A stretch of 61,948 nt of DNA from Pseudomonadota bacterium (lineage in GTDB: Bacteria > Desulfobacterota > Binatia > Binatales > Binataceae), in contig JAJPKA010000019.1 of NCBI GenBank assembly GCA_021323945.1, forward strand, positions 1-61,948, read 5' to 3'. Below the pieces are notes generated by a model, which was given only the letters and a program-made list of their open reading frames with translations, searched no databases and was not told the origin of the DNA. Shown here in pieces: positions 16,043 to 24,216 of the stretch (position 1 is the first letter of the stretch; each line of letters opens with the position of its first letter). A program made the position numbers and the translations under genes.

Positions 16043-16810
16043 ATGAAGGTTTACATCATTGGCGCGGGCCCTGGGGACCCCAGGTTGCTGACGCTGCGCG
16101 CGGCTGAGCTGATTTCATCCTGTCCGGTAGTGCTTTATACCGGCTCGCTGGTGCCGCGCGCGGTAATCGCGATGGCTCGGGCCAATGCTGAAGTGATCGA
16201 CTCCTCCGGAATGACACTGGATGAAATTACCGAGGTGATGGTGCGCGCTCGCGATGCCAACCAGAATGTCGCCCGGGTCCATACCGGGGACCCGCTGATT
16301 TTTGGTTCAACTGCAGAACAGATGCGCCGTATGGAGCAGCTCGGAATTGAATACGAGGTCGTGCCCGGTGTGACCTCCTTCAGCGCCGCCGCCGCGGCAT
16401 TGCGCCGTGAACTGACCCTGCCGGAACTGAGCCAGACCGTAATTTTGACCCGGGCCGAAGGGCGAACGCCGATGCCTGAGCGCGAGAAGCTCGGCGAACT
16501 TGCCCGCCATCACGCTACCATGGCGCTATTCCTCAGTGTCACGTTGTTGCGTGAGGTCTGCGAGTCACTGATTCCCGAATACGGCGCAGATTGCCCGGTC
16601 GCCGTGGTTTACAGGGCCACCTGCCCGGAGCAGAAAATTGTGCGTGGAACGCTCGGAGACATTTTGCTCAAGGTCAGACAAGCGGGGATCAAAAGTCAAT
16701 CGATCATCATCGTGGGGCGTACGCTGACCGCGAACGATTTTGCCGATTCGCGCCTGTATGCTCCTGACTTCAGCCATCGGTTCCGCAAGGCAAAGGTCAG
16801 AGCGGAATAG
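16043..16810 (+). CDS. cbiF: Cobalt-precorrin-4 C11-methyltransferase CbiF
   Basis: 255 residues. The opening VYIIGAGPGDPRLLTLRAAE is shared with CobA, but the following SCPVVLYTGSLVP, RVHTGDPLIFGSTAEQMRR and VVPGVTSFSAAAAALRREL are characteristic of CbiF/CobM. It methylates C11. It lies eight bases after the unknown gene and five bases before cobA. Full length, no anomalies. Confidence 0.95.
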   Translation: MKVYIIGAGPGDPRLLTLRAAELISSCPVVLYTGSLVPRAVIAMARANAEVIDSSGMTLDEITEVMVRARDANQNVARVHTGDPLIFGSTAEQMRRMEQLGIEYEVVPGVTSFSAAAAALRRELTLPELSQTVILTRAEGRTPMPEREKLGELARHHATMALFLSVTLLREVCESLIPEYGADCPVAVVYRATCPEQKIVRGTLGDILLKVRQAGIKSQSIIIVGRTLTANDFADSRLYAPDFSHRFRKAKVRAE

Positions 16811-16815
16811 CACCA

Positions 16816-18015
16816 ATGTCCGCACGGGGCATCGTTTATCTGGTTGGGGCTGGACCGGGCGACCCGAGGCTGCTGACTTTGCGTGCGCTTGAATTGATTC
16901 GGTCGGCTGAAACGGTCGCCCACGACGAACTGATATCGCCCGAGATCCTGGCGCTCGTTCCGCGGCGCACCGAACTGATTGCCGTTGGACGCCGGCATGG
17001 GCGCGGAGCGATCGCTTATCGACTCCATCCCCGCGTGCTCGAGCGTGCTCGCGAGGGGCGCGCAGTAGTCCGATTGAAGTCTGGCGACCCACTAATCTTC
17101 GGTCGCGGAGCGGAAGAGGCCGAGGAACTAGCCGAAGCCGGCATTCCATTTGAAATCGTTCCGGGCGTGTCGGCCGCCGTGGGCGCGGCAGCCTACACCG
17201 GAATCCCTTTAACGCATCGCCACCATGCGTCCAGCGTGACTCTGCTGACCGGCCATCGGGCGGCAGCAATGGGCCAGGGCTCGCGCGGGACTATAGTCCT
17301 TTATATGGTTGCTCATCGACTGAGAGAGAACCTTTGCCGATTGGTGTCCGAAGGTTGCGACCCGTCAACACCTGCGGCATATATTGCAGCAGCCACCACA
17401 TCGAAGCAGCTTGTGATTTCGGGTACACTGGCCGATCTCGCCGACAAGGTCGGGGTCGAGCGCCGGGCCGATCCCGCATTGGTTATCGTAGGCAGCGTGG
17501 TTACACTGCATGACCGAATCCGATGGCTGGAAAAGCTGCCGCTCAGGGGGCGCCGTGTGCTCGTCGCTCTTGCCGGTCGGGGACCTTCGAAGATCGCCGC
17601 GGGTCTGCGCGCTTTGGGTGCCCGGGTGGTCGAGAGACCGGGGACTTTGGTTGAGCAGCCAGCGAACGACATACCGCTTGAATCGGCCTTTTTACCAGGA
17701 CCGCCTGTTGGTCAGCGCGAGTCTAAGAGAGGCGCATTAGAAGAGGAGGCTCCGGAGTTGATTGTGCTTCCCAATTCCAGCGCAGCGCGCGGGCTGCTGA
17801 CCAGAGTAAGTGGAACGTTGCTTTCTGCTGTTCCCATGCTCGCAATTGGTCCTACGATTGCAGAGACGGCTCGGCGTCATGGGGCACAGAACGTGCTTTG
17901 CTTACCGGCCGGCAGTGTTGAAGCCGCAGTCTCCAACACGATCGAGGCTTTTCGCCGGCTCGACGCGTGCGATCTTGCACCAAAGGAGCGCACAAAGGAG
18001 ACATTCAAGTGGTAG
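16816..18015 (+). CDS. cobA: Uroporphyrinogen-III C-methyltransferase fused to a shortened HemD-like domain
   Basis: Residues 1-245 are the SUMT enzyme that makes precorrin-2: VYLVGAGPGDPRLLTLRALE, RLKSGDPLIFGRGAEEAEE, PGVSAAVGAAAYTGIPLTHR. Residues 246-399 resemble uroporphyrinogen-III synthase (LRGRRVLVALAGRGPSKIAA; LIVLPNSSAARGLL; MLAIGPTIAETARRHGA). HemD is normally about 250 residues; here it is about 150, lacking most of one subdomain. Whether it still cyclises hydroxymethylbilane is doubtful. The end overlaps bluB by seven bases. Confidence 0.88.
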   Translation: MSARGIVYLVGAGPGDPRLLTLRALELIRSAETVAHDELISPEILALVPRRTELIAVGRRHGRGAIAYRLHPRVLERAREGRAVVRLKSGDPLIFGRGAEEAEELAEAGIPFEIVPGVSAAVGAAAYTGIPLTHRHHASSVTLLTGHRAAAMGQGSRGTIVLYMVAHRLRENLCRLVSEGCDPSTPAAYIAAATTSKQLVISGTLADLADKVGVERRADPALVIVGSVVTLHDRIRWLEKLPLRGRRVLVALAGRGPSKIAAGLRALGARVVERPGTLVEQPANDIPLESAFLPGPPVGQRESKRGALEEEAPELIVLPNSSAARGLLTRVSGTLLSAVPMLAIGPTIAETARRHGAQNVLCLPAGSVEAAVSNTIEAFRRLDACDLAPKERTKETFKW

Positions 18016-18746
18016 ACATCGGCGCATTTCCGCCCGAGTGGCGCGAGGGCGTGTACGAGGCAATCGCGTGCCGGCGCGATGTCCGGTCATTCAGACCCGA
18101 CCCGATCCCACCCGCCGTGCTCGCCCGAATTCTCTGGGCTGCGCACCACGCGGGATCGGTCGGTTTCTCGCAGCCGTGGAACTTTATCGTGGTCGATGAC
18201 CTCGAAATTCGCCGCAAGATCCACGACCACGTGGACACCGAAAGGTTGCGCGCAGCCGACGGTTTCGAAGGAAACCGCAAAGCCCGGTATCTGTCCCTGA
18301 AGCTCGAGGGTATTCTCGATGCGCCCATTAACATCTGCGTCACCTGTGACAGGAAGCGCTTCGGACCAGCGATTATCGGCCGCAACACGATGTACAACGC
18401 TGACATTTACAGTACTTGTGCGGCGATTCAGAACTTGTGGCTGGCAGCCCGCGCCGAAGGGATCGGTGTCGGCTGGGTAAGCATTTTGAAACCTGAGGTG
18501 ATCGCGCAAATTCTTGCAATCCCCGACCATGTGATGGTGATTGGGTACATGTGCGTTGGCTATCCGGTGGAGTTCACTGACCGGCCAATGCTCGAAGCCG
18601 TGGGCTGGTTGCCGAGGCTTGCCCTATCCGAGTTGGTCTTCAGCAACCGCTGGAACGAAACCCCGAACGTGCAGTTGGCGAGCGCGCTCCGAGACCTCGA
18701 TGAAGTGGCTAAGGGCGATCACTCGAAAGGCTCGCCGAGGTGGTAG
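18009..18746 (+). CDS. bluB: 5,6-dimethylbenzimidazole synthase BluB
   Basis: 245 residues from GTG 18009, chosen because GGAG (17997-18000) is eight bases upstream; the same frame opens further upstream to 17967. Nitroreductase-fold features include ACRRDVRSFRPDPIP, HHAGSVGFSQPWNF and GIGVGWVSILKPEV. BluB splits FMN using O2 to make the lower ligand of B12. It sits between cobA-hemD' and cbiA, and its presence implies that the organism meets oxygen although the corrin route is the anaerobic type. Confidence 0.92.
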   Translation: MVDIGAFPPEWREGVYEAIACRRDVRSFRPDPIPPAVLARILWAAHHAGSVGFSQPWNFIVVDDLEIRRKIHDHVDTERLRAADGFEGNRKARYLSLKLEGILDAPINICVTCDRKRFGPAIIGRNTMYNADIYSTCAAIQNLWLAARAEGIGVGWVSILKPEVIAQILAIPDHVMVIGYMCVGYPVEFTDRPMLEAVGWLPRLALSELVFSNRWNETPNVQLASALRDLDEVAKGDHSKGSPRW

Positions 18747-20135
18747 ATGCCATTTGAGATCCGAATACCACGCCTGGTCGTGGCAGGCACGGCGAGCGGC
18801 GTCGGCAAGACGACCTTTACGGTCGGGCTTGTGTACGCGTTGCGCTCGCGGGGCCTGAAGGTTGCGGTTTTCAAATGCGGCCCGGATTACCTGGATCCAA
18901 CTTACCACTCACGCGCGGCCGGTGTCCGCTCGCACAATCTCGACGGCTGGATGATGGGCCGGGAGGCAGTGACCGCCACTTTCGTACGGGCGGCGGCTGA
19001 AAGCGATATAGCGATCATTGAAGGCGTGATGGGCTTGTTTGATGGTGCGTCGGCTACTGACGAAAGCGGATCCACAGCCGAAATCGCGAAATGGCTCGAC
19101 GCACCCGTGCTGCTGCTGGTTGATGCCTCAGGAATGGCTCGCTCAGTTGCAGCCGTGGGACGCGGGTTCGCCGAGTTTGACCCCGAGTTGCAGGTCAGCG
19201 CGCTAATTGCCAATCGGGTCGGCAGCAAAGGGCACTTGGAGCTTTTGCGCGAAGCGTCGGCGCGTCCGCCAGTAATTGGCGGGTTGCCCAATGAGGCGTC
19301 GGCAGCTTTCCCAGAGCGGCACCTTGGCCTGCGCACAGCTGAGGAGCTGGCCGGGGTTGATGCCTTGTTTTCGCGCTGGGGCGCACTGGTGAACGAATGG
19401 TGCGAGGTCGACAAAATAATCTCAATTGCCGCAAAAGCGCCGCCCCTGCCCGGGGCTATCCCAATGACAGCAACAGCGCGGCGCACAAGCCGATGCACCA
19501 TCGGCATCGCCTATGATGAGGCTTTCCATTTTTACTATGAGGACAATCTTGCGCGGCTTGAGAGTGCGGGCGCGCGCCTAATTCGCTTCTCACCGATACA
19601 TGACACTCGCTTGCCAGAGGTTGACGGCCTCTATCTTGGCGGGGGCTATCCTGAGACATATGCGGCCGAGCTTCAACGCAATGTCGCGATGCGAGAGCAG
19701 ATCGCGGAGTTTGCGGCGCGCGGTGGCATTGTCTACGCCGAATGCGGCGGCCTGATGTATTTGTGCCGGGAACTTCAGACTCTGGATGCCCGGACCTATC
19801 GGATGTGCGACGTCGTGCCAGCACGTACCATCATGTGTGAACGTCTGCAGGCGCTGGGCTACGTTGAAGGCCGGACTCTGCACAACTCCATTTTCGGTCC
19901 CGGGCTTGGTTTTCGTGGCCATCAATTCCGATATTCGAGGATCGAATCCTTGTCGTCGAAGGTCGCGCCCGCTTTTGCAATTCGACGCACCCGCAACGGT
20001 GCTGAGCTCGAAGAGGGTTTCAGCCTGAACAACGTTATCGCCTCTTATGTGCATGTGCACTGGGCATCGAACCCCAACCTGGCGGAAGCTATGGCGGGGG
20101 CTTGCGTTCGTGCGCGCGCAACGACAAACAAGTGA
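18747..20135 (+). CDS. cbiA: Cobyrinic acid a,c-diamide synthase CbiA
   Basis: 462 residues. The ATP-binding N-terminal half has VAGTASGVGKTTFTVGLVYA and FKCGPDYLDPTYH. The C-terminal class I glutamine amidotransferase has GLYLGGGYPETYA and the nucleophile cysteine in YAECGGLMYL. It amidates the a and c acetates of cobyrinic acid. It starts immediately after the bluB stop with a GAGGTGG ribosome-binding site. It ends 42 bases before cbtB, where a hairpin lies. Confidence 0.94.
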   Translation: MPFEIRIPRLVVAGTASGVGKTTFTVGLVYALRSRGLKVAVFKCGPDYLDPTYHSRAAGVRSHNLDGWMMGREAVTATFVRAAAESDIAIIEGVMGLFDGASATDESGSTAEIAKWLDAPVLLLVDASGMARSVAAVGRGFAEFDPELQVSALIANRVGSKGHLELLREASARPPVIGGLPNEASAAFPERHLGLRTAEELAGVDALFSRWGALVNEWCEVDKIISIAAKAPPLPGAIPMTATARRTSRCTIGIAYDEAFHFYYEDNLARLESAGARLIRFSPIHDTRLPEVDGLYLGGGYPETYAAELQRNVAMREQIAEFAARGGIVYAECGGLMYLCRELQTLDARTYRMCDVVPARTIMCERLQALGYVEGRTLHNSIFGPGLGFRGHQFRYSRIESLSSKVAPAFAIRRTRNGAELEEGFSLNNVIASYVHVHWASNPNLAEAMAGACVRARATTNK

Positions 20136-20138
20136 ATC

Positions 20139-20158
20139 CCCGCTGGACGCCCAGCGGG
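20139..20158 (+). repeat. 8-bp inverted repeat between cbiA and cbtB
   Basis: CCCGCTGG (20139-20146) pairs with CCAGCGGG (20151-20158) around a four-base loop. There is no T run, so it is not a standard terminator. It may stabilise or process the mRNA between the enzyme genes and the transporter genes. Confidence 0.5.
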
Positions 20159-20177
20159 TCGCAAACGAGGAGGAAAG

Positions 20178-20390
20178 ATGGTGAACATTGGCTCAGCGAT
20201 CTCAGGCATCGAGAATGCTCGCAACCACACGGAGGTCCGCATCGGGACCGCGGCAAGGGCGATGATTGCGGCAATGGTGGCAATTATGCTAGGCGGCGCG
20301 ACAATCTTCGTCGTGGGATTTTCACATTCCGATCTTCTCCATGCGGCAGCGCACGATGTCCGGCACGCCGCTGGATTTCCGTGTCACTAA
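20178..20390 (+). CDS. cbtB: Cobalt transporter subunit CbtB
   Basis: A 70-residue protein with one membrane helix (AMIAAMVAIMLGGATIFVVG) and the CbtB C-terminal signature FSHSDLLHAAAHDVRHAAGF ending PCH, rich in histidines that should bind cobalt. A strong GGAGGAAAG ribosome-binding site precedes the ATG. CbtA follows after six bases. CbtAB is the predicted cobalt uptake pair under B12 riboswitch control. Confidence 0.93.
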   Translation: MVNIGSAISGIENARNHTEVRIGTAARAMIAAMVAIMLGGATIFVVGFSHSDLLHAAAHDVRHAAGFPCH

Positions 20391-20396
20391 TCGCGC

Positions 20397-21095
20397 ATGA
20401 TTGCGCGCGCGATTTGGACTGCGTTTCTGGCTGGCTTGTTCGCGGGCTCATGCCTCTTCCTGGTTCAGCGGTCGTTGACCTTGCCCCTGATCCGCCAGGC
20501 GCAAACCTTCGAGCGGGTTGCGAGCGAACAATCGGCAGCTGACCCATTGGCGAGCGAACCCATGCGTTCATTATCGACTTTGCTCGGTGACGCATTCGTG
20601 GGAATCGGATTCGGTCTAATCCTGACTGGCGCCTATGCACGCAGCGGCAAAGAGGGATGGCTGGCCGGCCTTGGTTTTGGCGCCGCCGGCTTTGCGGTTT
20701 TTCAGGCCGCGCCGGCGATGATCGTACCGCCAGCAACACCCGGAATGGAGCTGGCGCCGCTGCTGCTTAGGCAAGTCGCCTGGCTGACTGCGGCTATCTC
20801 TGCGATAGTCGGTTTGGTGCTGATTTGTAAGGCCAAAGGCGCGGCAAAGTTTGCTGGCATCATGATTGTCGCGCTGCCTTCAATTGTATTCAGGACCTTG
20901 CTGCCAATCGCCCCCGCGGAAACGTCATCGCGGGAGCTGGCAGCTCTCGACCGGGTTTTTATCCTGCGGACGCTCGCGAGCATGCTGATGTTCTGGCTGA
21001 TTCTGGGAATAACCACGGGTTATCTCTTTGGGAAAAGACGTGGGACGTCCCGCAGCAGTTCACGATGGACAGACTCAGGCGCAAGCAGGGATTGA
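20397..21095 (+). CDS. cbtA: Cobalt transporter subunit CbtA
   Basis: A 232-residue membrane protein with about five or six hydrophobic segments, beginning IARAIWTAFLAGLFAGSCLF. It includes LTGAYARSGKEGWLAGLGFG and PGMELAPLLLRQVAWL, which fit CbtA. Paired with cbtB upstream. Its last 31 bases overlap the start of cobO in another frame, an unusually long overlap, so the extreme C-terminus may be variable. Confidence 0.88.
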   Translation: MIARAIWTAFLAGLFAGSCLFLVQRSLTLPLIRQAQTFERVASEQSAADPLASEPMRSLSTLLGDAFVGIGFGLILTGAYARSGKEGWLAGLGFGAAGFAVFQAAPAMIVPPATPGMELAPLLLRQVAWLTAAISAIVGLVLICKAKGAAKFAGIMIVALPSIVFRTLLPIAPAETSSRELAALDRVFILRTLASMLMFWLILGITTGYLFGKRRGTSRSSSRWTDSGASRD

Positions 21096-21598
21096 TTCTG
21101 CTAAACACAGGCAACGGCAAGGGCAAAACCACGGCTGCGATCGGTATTGCATTCCGGGCCCTCGGACACGGCATGCGCGTCGGGATGCTGCAGTTTATCA
21201 AGGGCAAATGGCGCACTGGCGAACGCAGACTGGGTGAAAATACCCCAAATTTAACCTGGCTGACAATGGGACGAGGTTTTACCTGGGAAAGTGAAGATCC
21301 TGCCCGCGACCGCGCGGCGGCGGCCGCCGCCTGGGAGGTGGCGCGTCAATGGCTCCTGGGGAACGACTTTGACTTGGTCGTGCTGGACGAGATTACGTAT
21401 GTGGTTAATTATGGCTTCGTCCCACTTGAAGAAGTGCTCACGGCTCTTAAAGCACGGCGTGAGGGTCTTCACGTTATTCTCACGGGACGAGCCGCTCATC
21501 CGGAACTGATTGCGCTGGCTGACCTGGTTACCGAAATGCGAGCCGTCAAGCATCCCTACGCCAACGGCGTGCGAGCGCAGAAGGGAATCGAGTTTTGA
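21065..21598 (+). CDS. cobO: Corrinoid adenosyltransferase CobO/BtuR
   Basis: 177 residues. The P-loop LLNTGNGKGKTTAAIGIAF lies at residues 12-30, followed by GMLQFIKGKWRTGERRL and LVVLDEITYVVNYGFV, all typical of the CobA/CobO/BtuR type. It transfers the adenosyl group from ATP to reduced corrinoid. The ATG at 21065 lies within the cbtA tail. A 296-base structured spacer follows before cbiB. Confidence 0.95.
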   Translation: MDRLRRKQGLILLNTGNGKGKTTAAIGIAFRALGHGMRVGMLQFIKGKWRTGERRLGENTPNLTWLTMGRGFTWESEDPARDRAAAAAAWEVARQWLLGNDFDLVVLDEITYVVNYGFVPLEEVLTALKARREGLHVILTGRAAHPELIALADLVTEMRAVKHPYANGVRAQKGIEF

Positions 21599-21894
21599 AC
21601 CAGGTGTTGTTTTCGTCTCCTCAATTGAGCTGAAAGCTCAGCCGCCAACATCGCTGCGCTCGTCGATTCTTCCAGTGGCAACGAAATCTCGGGGCGACAA
21701 GTCACAGGGGCTTAATTCCCCAGGATGCTGCGGCGGACGGCTTTTGGCTGCGCTAACGAGCCTGACAGGTAGACGGGAAACCGCAGCGCGAGCGGTGCCG
21801 CCCAGTGGCCAGTCGGTACAATTGCCTTTTTGACTAACTGGCCCTGCCTCTGTGCTGGAGCAATATGAGCGAGTCATTTCGTCCAGGGTGATTC
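21599..21894. other. Structured spacer inside the cobalamin operon
   Basis: No convincing gene. The sequence is rich in pairing words: TGAGCT/AGCTCA (21626-21640), GGGG/CCCC around CTTAATT near 21710, and GGCCAGT (21807-21813) with ACTGGCC (21837-21843). A minus-strand open frame of 95 codons spans it but has no family or ribosome-binding support. It does not contain the B12-box or core sequences of a second riboswitch. It could be a dispersed repeat, an untranslated RNA or a decayed insertion. Confidence 0.45.
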
Positions 21895-22878
21895 GTGCCA
21901 ATGAGTTACGCTCTCCACCTGCCAACTCGGTTGATAATCGCCGCCGTGATCCTCGACTTTGTCTGCGGCGACCCGCTCTGGCTACCCCATCCGGTGAAGC
22001 TGATAGGCTACGCGATTACAATTGGCGAACGCTTTCTTCGTCGCGACAATCCCCGGCAAGACATCATCTGTGGCGCCTTGCTTGCTGTCACGGTTGTTGG
22101 TCTGTCGGGGGCGACCACTTGGGTGCTCGTCGCGATTTTGCAGGCCATGGCCCCGGTAGTGGGGGCACTGGCGGCAACTCTAATCGCCTGGACCACCCTG
22201 GCGGCGCGTGGCCTGAATGATGCGGCAAGGACCGTTGAACGGCATTTGGCAATTTCGAACGAGGCTGCGGCGCGCTGCGCAATCCGTGCACTGGTAGGTC
22301 GCGACCCTGAAACCCTGGACCGCGATGGTCTCGTTCGAGCGGCTATTGAATCGGTTGCGGAAAACGCCAACGATGGCATCGTCGCGCCTTTGTTGTTCCT
22401 ATTCCTGGCCGGGCCCGTGGGCGCGATGATGTATAAGGCAATTAACACATTGGACTCAATGATCGGTTACAAGGACGCGCGTTACCTTTATTTTGGCAGA
22501 TGTGCGGCGCGGCTTGATGATCTCGCGAATCTCATACCAGCCCGCTTGACCGCGACGCTAATCGCGACGGGAGCAGTCCTGCTGACCGGACGGGGTCTGC
22601 AGAGCCTGCGCGTCCTGTTGAGCGACGCTCGCAAGCATGAAAGTCCGAATGCAGGCTACCCGGAGGCCGCGATGGCCGGAGCGCTCGGGGTCGAACTGGG
22701 GGGGCAAGCGTATTATGGCGGCGAGATCGAGTTTCGACCGCGCATGGGCTATCCGCAGATGCCACTCGACCTGCGGGCGCTTCGGACTGCGCGCAGCCTG
22801 ATGTGGGCCGCGACCGGCCTAACGCTCCTCGCGCTGATCCTAATACGCGCGCTTGTCGACTGGGTGTGGGACGGCTGA
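21895..22878 (+). CDS. cbiB: Adenosylcobinamide-phosphate synthase CbiB
   Basis: An integral membrane protein of 327 residues (GTG 21895; ATG 21901 is an equally good start). Family marks are DFVCGDPLWLPHPVKLIGYA, RDPETLDRDGLVRAAIESVA, ENANDGIVAPLLF and DARKHESPNAGYPEAAMAGA. It attaches aminopropanol phosphate to adenosylcobyric acid. cobD, which supplies that amine, follows immediately downstream. Confidence 0.94.
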   Translation: MPMSYALHLPTRLIIAAVILDFVCGDPLWLPHPVKLIGYAITIGERFLRRDNPRQDIICGALLAVTVVGLSGATTWVLVAILQAMAPVVGALAATLIAWTTLAARGLNDAARTVERHLAISNEAAARCAIRALVGRDPETLDRDGLVRAAIESVAENANDGIVAPLLFLFLAGPVGAMMYKAINTLDSMIGYKDARYLYFGRCAARLDDLANLIPARLTATLIATGAVLLTGRGLQSLRVLLSDARKHESPNAGYPEAAMAGALGVELGGQAYYGGEIEFRPRMGYPQMPLDLRALRTARSLMWAATGLTLLALILIRALVDWVWDG

Positions 22879-22889
22879 AAAAGGGAACC

Positions 22890-23960
22890 TTGTTGCAGCC
22901 GATTCCATTCGATCGCACCCACGGCGGTAACCCGCAAACAGGCTGTGTCGATTTCAGCGCAAGTCTCAATCCGCTGGGTCCGCCCGCCGAGGCGGTGCAG
23001 GCCTATCACGACGCGATCGGACGCATCTCGACGTACCCCTCCCCTTATGCGTATCAACTTGAACGGCGAATCGCCGCCTGGCTCCAGCTGGATCCGTCAA
23101 TGATAATCGCGGCCAACGGCAGCACCCGACTGCTATACCTGACTGCCAGCGTGCTACGCTTGCGCTCGCCATTCGTGGTCATTCCCACGTTCAGCGAGAT
23201 CGCGAACGCGCTGATGGCAGCGCAGGCAACGCCGCTTTCAATCGTTCTGAAATCGGAAGACCAGTTTCGATTGGAATTCAGGCAACTGCGCGACGCGCTC
23301 GAGGCAGGGGCCGACGGCGTGTTTCTGGGCCGGCCTAACAACCCGACTGGAACCCTGCTTGGACTGGACGAAACCTTCGAAATCGCGCGGGAATGCGCAC
23401 GGCACGAGGCGTGGTGCGTGATTGACGAGGCATTTATCGAATTCGCCGATGACCCGCGTTCAGTTTGCGCGCTGGTTGGCTCAATTCCAAAGCTGTTGGT
23501 GCTCCGCTCGCTGACCAAGATCTTTGCCATCGCGGGCTTGCGGCTCGGATACCTGCTCGGGTCCCCGGAGGTCGTGCGGAGCCTGCGCGAGGCGCTCGAA
23601 CCATGGTCGATCAGCACGGTAGCCGAGCAGGTCGCCCTCGCCTGCCTCGATGTGGCGGAGCCGTTTATTACGCGCACCCGCGCTTTAATCGCAAAGGAAC
23701 GTCCGCTCCTCGAGCACAACCTTCGTCGACTCGGCATCAAAGTGTTTCCCTCGAGCGCGAATTTCGTGATGGTTTCGGTCTCGCACGAGAACGCTCGAAG
23801 AGAATTCAGCGATCATCTGCAGAGTCGAGGAATCGCGATTCGAAATCTCGCCACCCTACCTGGATGTGGTCGCGGCTTTTACCGTATTGCCGTCCGGTCC
23901 CACCTTGAAAACGAGCGTTTGACAAATGCCGCGGCAGATTACGCTGGGAACCAGTCCTGA
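22890..23960 (+). CDS. cobD: Threonine-phosphate decarboxylase CobD (PLP enzyme)
   Basis: A class I aminotransferase-fold protein opening FDRTHGGNPQTG then VDFSASLNPLGPPAEAVQAY, the CobD/CobC signature. GRPNNPTG and the PLP lysine in RSLTKIFAIAGLRLGY are present. It makes aminopropanol phosphate for CbiB. The start is uncertain: TTG codons at 22890 and 22893 have an AAGGGA motif just upstream, GTG 22866 would overlap cbiB, and there is no ATG in the right place. Histidinol-phosphate aminotransferase is the nearest alternative, but context decides. Confidence 0.88.
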   Translation: MLQPIPFDRTHGGNPQTGCVDFSASLNPLGPPAEAVQAYHDAIGRISTYPSPYAYQLERRIAAWLQLDPSMIIAANGSTRLLYLTASVLRLRSPFVVIPTFSEIANALMAAQATPLSIVLKSEDQFRLEFRQLRDALEAGADGVFLGRPNNPTGTLLGLDETFEIARECARHEAWCVIDEAFIEFADDPRSVCALVGSIPKLLVLRSLTKIFAIAGLRLGYLLGSPEVVRSLREALEPWSISTVAEQVALACLDVAEPFITRTRALIAKERPLLEHNLRRLGIKVFPSSANFVMVSVSHENARREFSDHLQSRGIAIRNLATLPGCGRGFYRIAVRSHLENERLTNAAADYAGNQS

Positions 23961-24216
23961 GCGACTTGCCCAGCACTGATTGCCAAAATTTCCAAATCGA
24001 AATCCGCACGATTCCGCCGCTCGGGACGCTGCCGCGCCTGAAACTTCACTGGATGGGACGGACGGGTTTGGTGAGCCGAAGCTTGCGCCGCAGAAAGAAT
24101 CGCCGCACTGCTCGCAAATCTTAGGTTCGGCAGTTAACCCGCCCGGTGTTGGGCGATATCGAGTTTGACTTGCTCGATAACCGATTTTAGTCTCATTCAA
24201 TAAACCAATTGAAAGT

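Noticed and set aside
21700-21850. Second cobalamin riboswitch before cbiB.
   Set aside because: The words AGCC, GACAGG and CGGGAAA are present, but the B12 box, the GCCACTG core and a P1 helix are missing.
21638-21925. 95-codon minus-strand frame across the cobO-cbiB spacer.
   Set aside because: No ribosome-binding site, no family, and the region has strong pairing structure that keeps frames open by chance.
22803-22889. Upstream start for cobD at 22803.
   Set aside because: It would overlap cbiB by 76 bases and add an arginine-rich, non-homologous N-terminus.
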